Part shown: positions 1-8,162 of the stretch, one piece after another
Numbering within the stretch: position 1 is the first letter of the stretch
Layout: the number at the start of each line of letters is the position of its first letter
Assembly (NCBI RefSeq): GCF_009765705.1
Contig: NZ_LMUX01000008.1
Span: 84,399-142,715 of the forward strand
DNA from: Burkholderia sp. L27(2015)
GTDB taxonomy: Bacteria > Pseudomonadota > Gammaproteobacteria > Burkholderiales > Burkholderiaceae
Direction: 5' to 3'
Length of the DNA stretch: 58,317 bases
The notes under the pieces: generated by a model
What the model saw: only the letters and a program-made list of their open reading frames with translations
The model's database searches: none
Told to the model about the DNA's origin: nothing
Position numbers and translations under genes: made by a program

Positions 1-837
1 GCAGTCTTCGCCAACGGGCAATACGCCAGCGTCGCCCGCGGCCAATGCGTCAAGGCTGGTCTGCTCGGCCAACGGGCCCGCCAGGCGCGCACCCAGCGCG
101 CCGCTGCCGGCCGCCAGAAGCACGCCGTCATTCGAGTTGGGCCACTGCCGGCTGTAATGCCGCCAGGCGTAAATGGCATCTTCGAAATTGCCGACGATCG
201 CGAAGCCCATGGCACTCAAGCGCGCAGGCACCCAGTCGATCACGAAAAATGCTTGCTGCGCAAAACGCGAAAACGGCATGCTGTGCTCGGTCAATGGGTC
301 CGACCAGGCACGCGACAAATATTCTGCAATTCGATACAGCACCGCGCCTGCCGGCCCGATCGGCACAAGAAACCAGAAGAACACGCCGAACACGTGACGA
401 TGCGATGCCACGACCGCGTGAATCAATGTGTGCCGCACGATTTCGCTAACGGGCATATCGACCGTATCGATGCCAGTCCACTGCTGAAGTATTTCGCGCG
501 CGCGCGGAACATCGTCATTATTCAGCGCGAGATGGATATCGGTGAAGTAATGGCTGAACTGGCGAAAACCGAGCGTGAAATACACGACCGCCACGTTCCA
601 GGCGAAGGCGAAGATGAAGTTGATCTTGTGCAGCAGGTAATAAACGATGGCGACCGCCAACGTCCACGGCAACACCACTCCCAACCAGGCCAGCACGCCA
701 TGCTTGCGCTTGCCGGCGTCGAAGCCGTGCCCGGCGCCAAGCGCATGATATTGCAGCAAAGTAGCGACTGGATTGCGCGGCGACAAAGCGCGCATTTGCT
801 CAAGGAAGAGTGCCAGTAATACGGAGAAGAAAGTCAT
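1..837 (-). CDS. CobD/CbiB-family membrane protein (partial, C-terminus outside window)
   Basis: An uninterrupted frame of 279 codons starts at an ATG at 837 (MTFFSVLLALFLEQMRAL) and runs off the left edge, so the C-terminus is missing. It has hydrophobic stretches at residues 1-13, about 47-68, 70-88 and 150-172, and the family segments YFTLGFRQFSHYF, ALNNDDVPRAREIL, SEIVRHTLIHAVVASHRH and GNFEDAIYAW. CobD/CbiB proteins attach aminopropanol to adenosylcobyric acid in cobalamin synthesis. Here the gene stands alone beside a NUDIX gene with no cob neighbours, as is common in Burkholderia, so an AmpE/CobD-like inner-membrane role other than cobalamin synthesis is possible. The family call is firm; the reaction is inference. 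Confidence 0.85.
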   Translation of the reverse strand, partial: MTFFSVLLALFLEQMRALSPRNPVATLLQYHALGAGHGFDAGKRKHGVLAWLGVVLPWTLAVAIVYYLLHKINFIFAFAWNVAVVYFTLGFRQFSHYFTDIHLALNNDDVPRAREILQQWTGIDTVDMPVSEIVRHTLIHAVVASHRHVFGVFFWFLVPIGPAGAVLYRIAEYLSRAWSDPLTEHSMPFSRFAQQAFFVIDWVPARLSAMGFAIVGNFEDAIYAWRHYSRQWPNSNDGVLLAAGSGALGARLAGPLAEQTSLDALAAGDAGVLPVGEDC

Positions 838-969
838 GCGTACGGTCAGTGGGGACAGGTTTTTTCGCTAAGATAGCACACGCCCGAGGGGATAGCCGTA
901 TCGCTTGGCTATCGTTTGGGTATGGATCGAGTATCGCTTGGACGCGCGGTGTGCAGCGCTGCCGCGCGA

Positions 970-1671
970 TTACGCGACAAGGAAGCGATAAAGATTACGC
1001 AGCATGCCTGCTGTCGCGCCCCAAATAAAATGCACCCCTTCACCCTGCTCGCGCGGATAAGGCATCGCGAAAAAATGCCGCTCGCCGCCTTCCCACACGA
1101 GCGAGCGGATCTGATGATTGACCGGATCCATCAAATACTTGAGCGGCACTTCGAAAATTTCGGCCACTTCCGCTTCTGCGGGAAACACGCTGAAGGGAGG
1201 ATGGACCAGCGCGACCACCGGTGAAACACGGAAACCGGTGCCCGTCAGGTATTCGGGCAAAGTCCCGAGCACTTCGACATGCCGCGAATCGAGCCCCACC
1301 TCTTCGTGCGCTTCGCGCAATGCGGCCGCTATGGCATCGGCGTCGTCGGGATCGCACCGGCCACCCGGAAAGCTGATTTGACCGGCGTGGTTGCTCAGGT
1401 GCGCGGTACGCCGGGTGAACATCACCGTCAGACCCTGTGAGCGGGTCACCAGCGGCACGAGCACGGCCGCGTGGACCAAGTCGGCCAGTTTGCTCCGCGT
1501 GTCCTTGAGCAGCTCCGGTTGCCAGTCGCGCGGCGCCCGGAAACCCTGGCGCAACCCCTCGACACTCAGGCGCTCGGGCGCCACCGGCGGCAACAAGGGC
1601 GTATCCGTGTAAATGGGCAGGCGTTCGGGGTCGAAAGGCAAGCGGCGGGGCGAGCTAATACGATCGGTCAT
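970..1671 (-). CDS. NUDIX hydrolase, CoA pyrophosphatase type
   Basis: The product is 233 aa. Residues about 65-210 form a NUDIX domain. The Nudix box begins at GGRCDPDDADA and ends with LREAHEEVGL, which carries the metal-binding glutamates. Just before it is the segment TRRTAHLSNHAGQISFPGG, which matches the UPF0035 signature (TxRxxxxxxHxGxxxFPGG) of the CoA diphosphatase subfamily (NudL/YeaB, Nudt7). Members hydrolyse CoA and acyl-CoA to 3',5'-ADP and phosphopantetheine in the cytosol. The 60-residue N-terminal part is proline-rich and less conserved. The gene sits 114 nt downstream of rplS, past that operon's terminator, so it probably has its own promoter. Substrate is inferred from the signature alone. 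Confidence 0.88.
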   Translation of the reverse strand: MTDRISSPRRLPFDPERLPIYTDTPLLPPVAPERLSVEGLRQGFRAPRDWQPELLKDTRSKLADLVHAAVLVPLVTRSQGLTVMFTRRTAHLSNHAGQISFPGGRCDPDDADAIAAALREAHEEVGLDSRHVEVLGTLPEYLTGTGFRVSPVVALVHPPFSVFPAEAEVAEIFEVPLKYLMDPVNHQIRSLVWEGGERHFFAMPYPREQGEGVHFIWGATAGMLRNLYRFLVA

Positions 1672-1747
1672 CGGGCGAAATCAAGGGTGGGCACAAGCTT
1701 GGGCTAGCGACGAACTGGCTGGCCAGAGATTCAAGCGTACCAAAGAA

Positions 1748-1771
1748 AAAGGCACCCCGTAGGGTGCCTTT
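1748..1771 (-). terminator. Rho-independent terminator of the rpsP-rplS operon
   Basis: A perfect 10-bp stem (AAAGGCACCC / GGGTGCCTTT) with a CGTA loop lies 15 nt after the rplS stop codon. On the minus strand the right arm runs directly into TTTTTC. Confidence 0.92.
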
Positions 1772-1785
1772 CTCCCAACCAGCGC

Positions 1786-2169
1786 TTACGCTGCGGTCGA
1801 GCGGTCCTTGAAGACCAGCTTTTCCTTGATACGCGCCGATTTGCCCGAGCGTTCGCGCAGGTAGTACAGCTTTGCGCGACGCACGTCGCCACGACGCTTC
1901 ACGACGATGCTGGCAAGCAACGGCGAGTACGTCTGGAACGTACGCTCAACGCCTTCACCCGAAGAAATCTTGCGCACGATGAACGACGAGTTCAAACCAC
2001 GATTGCGTTTGGCAATGACAACGCCTTCGTAAGCCTGGACCCGCTTGCGCGTGCCTTCGACTACGTTCACGTTGACGATTACCGTATCGCCGGGCGAAAA
2101 CGTGGGTATCGTTTTGCCTGCGAGCACGCGCTCGATTTCTTCCTGTTCGAGTTTACCGATCAGATTCAT
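1786..2169 (-). CDS. rplS: 50S ribosomal protein L19
   Basis: The 127-aa product matches L19 along its whole length ([15 protein letters not shown] at the start, [18 protein letters not shown] near residue 38, [17 protein letters not shown] near the end). L19 sits at the 30S-50S interface of the ribosome. It is the last gene of the rpsP-rimM-trmD-rplS operon and is followed by an intrinsic terminator. The 162-nt gap to trmD is longer than the other gaps in the operon; I see no strong promoter in it. The start codon is preceded by AAGGAGTAGGTA, a strong ribosome binding site. Confidence 0.98.
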   Translation of the reverse strand: MNLIGKLEQEEIERVLAGKTIPTFSPGDTVIVNVNVVEGTRKRVQAYEGVVIAKRNRGLNSSFIVRKISSGEGVERTFQTYSPLLASIVVKRRGDVRRAKLYYLRERSGKSARIKEKLVFKDRSTAA

Positions 2170-2331
2170 TACCTACTCCTTAAACCATCTTGTCGAAGTT
2201 CGATACCCATGTAGGGTCCCGACAGAGGATGGGGTTATACAGGTACCGCGCCCTGAGCACTGGACTACCTGAGGCATTGCATCACCTCATTGCATTACCT
2301 GGGCGCTGCACCACTTTAATCCCGCAGCCTA

Positions 2332-3102
2332 CTACGCTGCCGGATGCCTGACACCGACCTGTTTCTTGAGCCATGCCTCGTCGGCCGGACTCAACAAACC
2401 TTGACTACGTGCCGCCACGATCAGATCCGGACGTTTTTTCAACGTATTTTCCAGCATCTGGTGGCGGCGCCATTGTTCTATTTCAGCATGATGGCCGCCC
2501 ATCAGCACTTCGGGCACGCGCATCCCTTCGTATTCTTCGGGCCGCGTGTAGTGCGGGCAATCGAGCAGCCCGTTCACAAAACTATCCTGCACGGCCGATT
2601 GCGCATCGTTGAGCACACCGGGGAGTTGGCGGATCACAGCATCCATCAACGCCATTGCCGGTAATTCACCGCCCGACAAGACAAAATCGCCCAGGCTGAT
2701 TTCTTCGTCGACGCAGCGATCGAGCAAGCGTTGATCGATCGCTTCATAGCGGCCGCACAACAACACCAGACCCGGCTCCTGCGCCAGTTGCATCACTTTC
2801 GCATGCGTGAGCCGCGTACCCTGCGGCGACATCATCACGACCCGCGGCTCAGGCAAGCCCGCGTGCTGCTGCTTAGTCTTGGCCGCCTGCAGCGCCTCTT
2901 GCAGCGGACGCACCAACATCACCATGCCCGGACCGCCGCCATAAGGGCGATCGTCTATCGTACGATAGTTGTCGCTGGTGAAATCGCGAGGATTCCAGGT
3001 GCGCAACTGATACTGTTCCTGCTTCGCGGCACGGCTGGTAATACCCCAGTCCGTCAATGCACCGAACATCTCGGGAAAGAGCGTCACCACATCGAAGTGC
3101 AT
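2332..3102 (-). CDS. trmD: tRNA (guanine-N1-)-methyltransferase TrmD
   Basis: The 256-aa product is a typical SPOUT methyltransferase that makes m1G37 in tRNAs and so prevents +1 frameshifting. It begins [20 protein letters not shown], with the [13 protein letters not shown] segment near residue 52. The deep-knot AdoMet site follows: [12 protein letters not shown] near residue 114 and [18 protein letters not shown] near 134. The tail (about residues 175-256) is the DNA/tRNA-binding C-terminal domain. The gene begins 12 nt after the rimM stop codon, as in the standard operon. Confidence 0.98.
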   Translation of the reverse strand: MHFDVVTLFPEMFGALTDWGITSRAAKQEQYQLRTWNPRDFTSDNYRTIDDRPYGGGPGMVMLVRPLQEALQAAKTKQQHAGLPEPRVVMMSPQGTRLTHAKVMQLAQEPGLVLLCGRYEAIDQRLLDRCVDEEISLGDFVLSGGELPAMALMDAVIRQLPGVLNDAQSAVQDSFVNGLLDCPHYTRPEEYEGMRVPEVLMGGHHAEIEQWRRHQMLENTLKKRPDLIVAARSQGLLSPADEAWLKKQVGVRHPAA

Positions 3103-3114
3103 CGCGCCTCCCGC

Positions 3115-4041
3115 TTATGACTTGTCTACGTCGCCGGCAATGCTGTCGGTACTCGCTACCACCTCGGGTGGCGTTTGCCGGCTCGCGTGCTCACCTGACT
3201 TTTTACCCGACTTTTTTCTCGCCTTCTTGCGTGGCTCGCCGGTTGGCGCCTTGTCGGCAGCCTCGCCCGTATCGAGATCCCAAGCGGGGTCCCAGTCGGC
3301 GACAACCTGGCGGGCAGCCAGATCGACGAGATGGACGTACGCGTCGACAAACGGAATCATGCGCTCGCCCTTCGCCGCTTCGCCCTGCCGGTTCACCGTT
3401 GCAAACTCGACGCGCAATACCGTATGCGCGCCGTTGTCGATCAGATCTGCAATCTTGCCTAAGGGCTGCCCGGCCGGATTGACCACGTCCAGGCCTTGCA
3501 GATCGACCCAATAATATTCGCCGCTCGTGAGCGCCGGAAACGACGACCGCGGCACTCTGACACGTTGGCCGCGCATGGCTTGCGCGATATCGCGCCCGTC
3601 TATGCCTTCCAACTGCGCGACTACCGTACCGCTGTGCAGCCGCGACTGCAAAATTCGATAGGCGCGGGTTTCAGCTTGCGCCCCGTGCCCATTGACCAGC
3701 CACCAGACTTTGGCAGCCAGTAGCGCATCGCCGCCCTGACCGGGTTGCGCATGCGCAAACACTCTAACCCAGCCCTTCACGCCATACGCTTCGCCGATCG
3801 AGCCGATTTCGACCAGATCGTCGGGCGCCGCGAGCGGCACCTGCACGCTGGCCGACTCTACTGCCGCAGGCGGATTGACCGTTTTGCGACGAAATGCGCC
3901 AAACGTAGTGTCGGAGCTCGCTGTCGGACCACTCACTGCGGGGCCACTCACTGCGAGACCGCCAGTTGCCAGAGCACTTGCTGCCGAGGGAGCCTGTGCT
4001 ACGGGTGCATCCGGCGAATCGAGCCGATCTTTAGACGGCAT
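3115..4041 (-). CDS. rimM: Ribosome maturation factor RimM, with long low-complexity extensions
   Basis: RimM binds S19 and assists 30S maturation. The core runs from about residue 74 (LVEIGSIGEAYGVKGWVRV) through the PRC-barrel segment (YYWVDLQGLDVVNPAGQPLG, near 168) to about residue 250 (VADWDP). The protein is 308 aa, whereas Burkholderia RimM is usually about 230. It carries a roughly 70-residue Ala/Ser/Pro-rich N-terminal tail with an internal repeat (LAVSGPAVSGPTAS) and a roughly 55-residue Lys-rich C-terminal tail (KKARKKSGKKSG). A later start would remove the N-terminal tail, but no in-frame ATG precedes the core, so 4041 is kept. The gene is in the rpsP-trmD operon. Confidence 0.95.
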   Translation of the reverse strand: MPSKDRLDSPDAPVAQAPSAASALATGGLAVSGPAVSGPTASSDTTFGAFRRKTVNPPAAVESASVQVPLAAPDDLVEIGSIGEAYGVKGWVRVFAHAQPGQGGDALLAAKVWWLVNGHGAQAETRAYRILQSRLHSGTVVAQLEGIDGRDIAQAMRGQRVRVPRSSFPALTSGEYYWVDLQGLDVVNPAGQPLGKIADLIDNGAHTVLRVEFATVNRQGEAAKGERMIPFVDAYVHLVDLAARQVVADWDPAWDLDTGEAADKAPTGEPRKKARKKSGKKSGEHASRQTPPEVVASTDSIAGDVDKS

Positions 4042-4140
4042 GGCTTATCTCTGCGTGGGACATTCAATCAGCCGGCATGCCCGATCGGGCCGCCGCGCTG
4101 ACGCGACTCACGCTGATAACGTGGTTCGACTGGAAACAGC

Positions 4141-4395
4141 TTAAGCTGCTGCCGGGGTCGCTTGCGATTGCTTGACCAGACGCTCGACCGTCGGCGACAA
4201 CTGCGCGCCCACGCCTTGCCAGTAGGTCAGGCGATCTTGAGCGATACGCAGGGCTTCGCCCTTTTGAGCAACCGGGTTGTAAAAGCCGATACGCTCGATG
4301 AAACGGCCGTCACGACGATTACGCGAATCGGTTGCAACGATGTTGTAGAACGGGCGCTTTTTCGCGCCGCCACGTGCCAGACGGATGATGACCAT
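4141..4395 (-). CDS. rpsP: 30S ribosomal protein S16
   Basis: The 84-aa product matches S16 ([20 protein letters not shown], then [14 protein letters not shown]). It is the first gene of the rpsP-rimM-trmD-rplS operon. A ribosome binding site AAGGAAAAAGC precedes the ATG. The transcript should start near 4609, which leaves a leader of about 210 nt. Confidence 0.98.
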   Translation of the reverse strand: MVIIRLARGGAKKRPFYNIVATDSRNRRDGRFIERIGFYNPVAQKGEALRIAQDRLTYWQGVGAQLSPTVERLVKQSQATPAAA

Positions 4396-4615
4396 GCTTT
4401 TTCCTTACGAAACTCAATTTGACGAAACTGGGCGCAGCGAAATCGGAAGTGCCGGGGCACGGCTTTTTCTCGCAACGAACCCGGACGATCCCGACTGCAA
4501 ACCAGCCGACTGCAAACCTGATCAGGCAGAAACCAAGCAAAATGCGCGAGCAAGATGCACGGTCGAACTGCGCGGGCGAACAGCAAAATTCGGTGCTAGC
4601 GCAACAGAGCACGCG

Positions 4616-4644
4616 ATTATAGCGTGATTCCTCTACCTGAACAA
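4616..4644 (-). promoter_or_regulatory. Sigma-70-type promoter of the rpsP operon
   Basis: Read on the minus strand there is a perfect -10 TATAAT (4616-4621), a 17-nt spacer and a -35 TTGTTC (4639-4644). It lies about 220 nt upstream of rpsP and has the expected position and direction. This is a sequence match only. The region 4396-4615 between promoter and gene contains no coding sequence and would form a long 5' leader. Confidence 0.7.
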
Positions 4645-4770
4645 ATACTTACCGCCCGCTAGTCGTGCACGACCGAGCTCAAGCCACGTAAAATGATCGT
4701 CAGGCGCGATACTCCGGGTGCCGCCGGAGATCGACGCTACGTTCGGCACAACCCTTTTCTAAAGCGATTT

Positions 4771-5271
4771 ATGTCCTCTGGTTCGGCTTCACAGCTCCCT
4801 TCAAAGGTCCCTTCCCAGCACCAGCACGGCCATTTCCGGTCGAAAACCCTGACAGCCTTGCTCGCCTGCGTGGGCGGCTCGCTGGGTCTGCACCGCTTCT
4901 ACCTGTATGGCAAACGCGATATTTTCGGCTGGCTGCATCTGCTCGCGACGCTGGCGGGCCTGTGCGGCATCGCCCTGCTCATCGCCAGCCACCGCGATTC
5001 CTTGCTCGGATGGGTATTGGTGGCGCCGGGCGACATTTCGCTGATGGCGGGGTTTTTAGCTGCCCTCGTCTATGGTTTGCGGCCTGATCAGAAATGGGAT
5101 GAGCAATTCAATCCGGGGTCCGCGCGCAAAAGCGATTCGGGCTGGAGCGTAGTGTTATTGGTGATCGCCTCGTTGTTTATCGGCGCGTCCGTGTTGATGG
5201 GCGGCCTCGCGCTGGGTTTCCAGACCTATTTTGAACACCAGCCCGGCATCTTCACTTCGCTATCAGAATAG
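4771..5271 (+). CDS. TM2 domain-containing membrane protein
   Basis: The product is 166 aa from the ATG at 4771 (MSSGSASQLPSK); an in-frame ATG at 4693 would add 26 residues without family similarity, and neither has a good ribosome binding site. After a hydrophilic head comes the TM2 signature: KTLTALLACVGGSLGLHRFYLYG followed by a second hydrophobic segment (LHLLATLAGLCGIALL). A third membrane segment lies near the C-terminus (VVLLVIASLFIGASVLMGG). TM2 proteins are small inner-membrane proteins of unknown function. The last 9 nt overlap the end of the convergent radical SAM gene. Confidence 0.85.
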   Translation: MSSGSASQLPSKVPSQHQHGHFRSKTLTALLACVGGSLGLHRFYLYGKRDIFGWLHLLATLAGLCGIALLIASHRDSLLGWVLVAPGDISLMAGFLAALVYGLRPDQKWDEQFNPGSARKSDSGWSVVLLVIASLFIGASVLMGGLALGFQTYFEHQPGIFTSLSE

Positions 5272-6447
5272 ATCATGCTGTGCCGGCGGCTGGGCCGTGG
5301 GGCCGGCCGGCCGATAGAATCCCGACATATCGAGTGCGCCGTGGCGCCGCCCTACCAGGCCAAACTGCCGCGCCGCGCGATCGAAACGCTGTTTGAGTAG
5401 ATCGGCCCATAAGCCCTGGCCTTTCATCCGCTGCGCGAAGTTCGAGTCGTAATCCGCGCCCCCGCGCATCTCGCGTATCCGGTTCATGACCCGCTCGGCT
5501 CGGTCCGGGTAATGTACTTGCAGCCAGGCGCGAAATAGCGGCGCCACTTCCCACGGCAAACGCAACACGATGTAGCTCGCCGCCGTGGCGCCGGCTTCAG
5601 CGCACGCCTCCAGCACGCGTTCCAGATCCGGTTCGGTCACGAACGGAATCAGCGGCGCCACGCTGACGCCCACAGGAATCCCTGCCTCGACCAACGTACG
5701 GATGGTGCGCAGACGGCGCGACGGCGTGGCCGCACGTGGCTCGAGTGCGCGTGCCAACACCGGATCCAGCGTGGTAATCGTGATTGCGGCAATTGCACGA
5801 CCGGCCGCGGCCAGCGGCGCCAGCAAATCGATATCGCGTTCTATCAGCGAGGATTTGGTGATTACGGCCAGCGGATGTCGATGCGCATGCAGCACCTCCA
5901 ACACCTGTCGCGTAATGCGCAGGTCGCGCTCGACCGGTTGATAGGCATCGGTGACGACGCCCACTGCAATCGATTCCGGCCGATAGGAGCGATGCGCCAG
6001 CTCCCGCTGCAATACCTGCGCCGCGTTGACCTTCGCATAGATGCGACTTTCGAAATCGAGGCCGGGCGACAGCCCTAAGTAACTGTGGGTTGGCCGCGCG
6101 AAACAATAAATGCAGCCGTGCTCGCAACCGCGATACGGATTGAGCGAAACGTTGAACGGCACATCGGGCGAAGCGTTGCGGCTCAGGATGGTTTTAGCGT
6201 GCTCTTCGAACACTTCGGTACGCAGCGATGGGCGCGCCTGTTCCTCGTCGTCGCCGGCAAGGGCTACACCCCAGCCATCGTCGAACTGCTCGCGCTGGTC
6301 GACCTCGAAGCGCCCCTGCATATTGCCCGTCGCGCCGCGGCCTCTATGCAGCACGATAGGTACCGGCGCGATCTTTTCGAGATCGAAGGCTTCTGCAGGG
6401 TCAGGCAGATTCAGCGAGTCGGGATCGGGATGCCGGGTGCTGTTCAT
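5263..6447 (-). CDS. PA0069-family radical SAM protein (SplB-related)
   Basis: The product is 394 aa. The radical-SAM cluster motif CxxxCxxC is formed by C108, C112 and C115 in NPYRGCEHGCIYCFARPTHS, followed by a TIM-barrel core ending near residue 310. The family belongs to COG1533, the group that includes spore photoproduct lyase, but its substrate in proteobacteria is unknown. The ATG at 6447 is preferred: the frame is open up to 6492, yet that extension starts at a GTG inside a LexA box. No clear Shine-Dalgarno precedes 6447, so the start is uncertain. The promoter region carries a near-consensus LexA site (6490-6509), which suggests SOS induction and a DNA-damage role (inference). Confidence 0.9.
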   Translation of the reverse strand: MNSTRHPDPDSLNLPDPAEAFDLEKIAPVPIVLHRGRGATGNMQGRFEVDQREQFDDGWGVALAGDDEEQARPSLRTEVFEEHAKTILSRNASPDVPFNVSLNPYRGCEHGCIYCFARPTHSYLGLSPGLDFESRIYAKVNAAQVLQRELAHRSYRPESIAVGVVTDAYQPVERDLRITRQVLEVLHAHRHPLAVITKSSLIERDIDLLAPLAAAGRAIAAITITTLDPVLARALEPRAATPSRRLRTIRTLVEAGIPVGVSVAPLIPFVTEPDLERVLEACAEAGATAASYIVLRLPWEVAPLFRAWLQVHYPDRAERVMNRIREMRGGADYDSNFAQRMKGQGLWADLLKQRFDRAARQFGLVGRRHGALDMSGFYRPAGPTAQPPAQHDLF

Positions 6448-6489
6448 GAAGTCGAAGGAAAAAGATGCGGACGAGCAGTGATGCAAAAA

Positions 6490-6509
6490 CACTGTTTAAA
6501 TATACAGTA
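6490..6509 (-). promoter_or_regulatory. Probable LexA (SOS) box upstream of the radical SAM gene
   Basis: The 20 bases CACTGTTTAAATATACAGTA match the E. coli LexA consensus TACTGTATATATATACAGTA at 17 of 20 positions, with the invariant CTGT-N8-ACAG core (6492-6507) intact. The site ends 42 nt before the proposed start codon of the radical SAM gene and is 238 nt from the other neighbour. The CTGT-N8-ACAG form is the one used by beta- and gamma-proteobacterial LexA. Confidence 0.72.
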
Positions 6510-6746
6510 TTTTTGCCCTTCGTGTTTGACCCGTTTTTTCATTCGGCAACGGCCAACAGTTCTTGGCCAAGCGCTAGACAACGCCGTTGACTTCCGATCG
6601 TCTGAAATTCACCTCGCCCAAGCCGCATCGATTCGAAACCTGCCAAAGTCTTCGGCGCACCGCACAATTGCATCTCAATAAAAGCCCCTGGCAGTCCGCC
6701 CGATTTCCCTCATAATCCGAACTGACGCGACGAAACAAGACAGGTC

Positions 6747-7409
6747 ATGCTAGTCAAAAAAACCCACGCGCTGCTCCTTGAGTTCGTTATCGCAATCGCC
6801 GCTTTGTGCGCAGTGGCTACGCAGTTCGGTCTTTTCATGCACGATCGCAATCCGACAAGCCAAAGCACGCTCGGCGCCGTGATCGGCTTCTTCAGCTACT
6901 TCACGATCCTTACGAATCTGCTGGTCGCCCTCACTCTGCTCGGACGGGTATGGGGACGCCTCGCCCCCCGCCACGCTCTGTCGGAATGGTTGTTGCGCGC
7001 CGATACGGCTTCGGCTTGCGCGCTCTATATCGTGCTCGTCGGCATAGTCTACGAAGTGTTGCTGCGGCATCTCAAAACGCTCACGGGGATGGAAGCCGTG
7101 GCGAACTACGTGCTCCACGATTTCGTACCGATCATGTACGTCCTGTACTGGATAGGATGCGTACGCAAAGGCGAATTGAGCTTTGGCCATATCGCCGGAT
7201 GGTTGATCTACCCAGCGCTGTATGCGAGCTGGGTACTGGCCCGCGGCGCCTACACAGGGCGGTACCCCTACCCGTTCATTAACGCCCTCGAATTCGGCTA
7301 CACGCGCGTGGCGATCAACTGCGTGGTGCTGACTGCGGCTATTGTCGCGGGCGCGCTTTTGCTCGTGTCAGCCGATCGCATGCTCGCTCGCGTACGCGCG
7401 CGAGCATGA
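6747..7409 (+). CDS. Pr6Pr family membrane protein
   Basis: The 220-aa product has six predicted membrane segments: about residues 8-28, 42-66, 84-106, 123-140, 146-163 and 190-212. Conserved family positions include FFSYFTILTNLLVAL near residue 48 and the HDFVPIMYVLYW motif near 128. The family is named from its six-helix pattern and has no established function; members are scattered in actinobacteria and proteobacteria. The gene is alone, transcribed away from the radical SAM gene. CATAAT at 6711-6716 could be its -10. The start ATG follows ACAGGTC. Confidence 0.82.
   Translation: MLVKKTHALLLEFVIAIAALCAVATQFGLFMHDRNPTSQSTLGAVIGFFSYFTILTNLLVALTLLGRVWGRLAPRHALSEWLLRADTASACALYIVLVGIVYEVLLRHLKTLTGMEAVANYVLHDFVPIMYVLYWIGCVRKGELSFGHIAGWLIYPALYASWVLARGAYTGRYPYPFINALEFGYTRVAINCVVLTAAIVAGALLLVSADRMLARVRARA
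7379..7408 (+). other. Hairpin overlapping the stop codon of the Pr6Pr gene
   Basis: A 9-bp perfect inverted repeat (CATGCTCGC / GCGAGCATG) with a GC-rich 12-nt loop spans the last codons. There is no T-tract, so it is at best a weak terminator. Confidence 0.35.
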
Positions 7410-7479
7410 TTTGCGCGGCCGCGACCAGGTGTTACATAACGAAGTTGCGTACCGAAGTTGCAAAATGAGGGTGCATGAC

Positions 7480-7527
7480 GAGGTCACACTACGGGTCGCA
7501 CTACGAATTGCACTACAGGTCGACATT
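7480..7527. repeat. Four degenerate 12-bp tandem units
   Basis: Successive 12-mers GAGGTCACACTA, CGGGTCGCACTA, CGAATTGCACTA and CAGGTCGACATT lie between the ends of the convergent Pr6Pr and Lrp-type genes. The middle two share seven of their last eight bases. Confidence 0.5.
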
Positions 7528-7550
7528 CGGACTTTCGTCATGCGATTGCG

Positions 7551-8039
7551 TCACTCCCCCACTGCAATCATCAGCGACTCCTTGATTTCCTCCATCACCA
7601 CATAACTCTTCGACTGCACCGCACCCGGCAGTTGCAGCAGGATGTCGCCTAGCAGCTTTCGATAATCCGACATTTCACGCAGCCGCGCCTTGATCAGGTA
7701 GTCGAAATCGCCCGATACCAGATGGCACTCTAGTACCTCGGGAATACGCAAAACCTCGCGTCGGAACTGGTCGAACATATTGCCGTTCTTGTGATCGAGC
7801 GTGATCTCGACAAACACCAGCAAGCTTGCGCCGAGCAAGGTCGGATTGACGCGTGCGTAGTAGCCCATGATCACGCCGTCGCGCTCCATGCGTTTGACGC
7901 GTTCGATGCACGGCGTGATGGACAAGCCCACTTGCTCGGCCAGATCGGTCATGGCGACCCGACCCTCTTGTTGCAGCAAATTCAAGATCTTGAGGTCGAG
8001 CCGGTCCAGTGCTCGAACGGGCTGGCGATGCGTGCGCAT
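7551..8039 (-). CDS. Lrp/AsnC-family transcriptional regulator (DadR-like)
   Basis: The product is 162 aa from the ATG at 8039 (MRTHRQPVRALDRLDLKIL); an upstream in-frame extension to 8087 is not family-like. The N-terminal winged helix (LDRLDLKILNLLQQEGRVAM, then LAEQVGLSITPCIERVKRME) is followed by the RAM ligand-binding domain (residues about 75-155). The gene is divergent from dadA with 123 nt between. In proteobacteria an Lrp-type protein beside dadA activates D-amino acid dehydrogenase in response to alanine, so this is the probable local regulator. Global Lrp cannot be excluded. Confidence 0.93.
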   Translation of the reverse strand: MRTHRQPVRALDRLDLKILNLLQQEGRVAMTDLAEQVGLSITPCIERVKRMERDGVIMGYYARVNPTLLGASLLVFVEITLDHKNGNMFDQFRREVLRIPEVLECHLVSGDFDYLIKARLREMSDYRKLLGDILLQLPGAVQSKSYVVMEEIKESLMIAVGE

Positions 8040-8162
8040 AGCTGATTCCACGATAATTTCATGTTTATCAAAAAAATACGCGAACAATTACTGCTTTGTC
8101 GTCGTTACCATAGTCAATATTACTGGTTTTATCGTAAAAAACATCTTTTTTAGGAGCATCCC
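8040..8162. promoter_or_regulatory. Divergent regulatory region between the Lrp-type regulator and dadA
   Basis: The 123-nt spacer is strongly AT-rich compared with its surroundings. It holds TTTTATCGTAAAA (8127-8139), a palindrome of 5-bp arms around TCG, and other A/T runs typical of Lrp-family binding regions. The dadA ribosome binding site TAGGAG lies at 8151-8156. The exact operator is inference. Confidence 0.5.
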
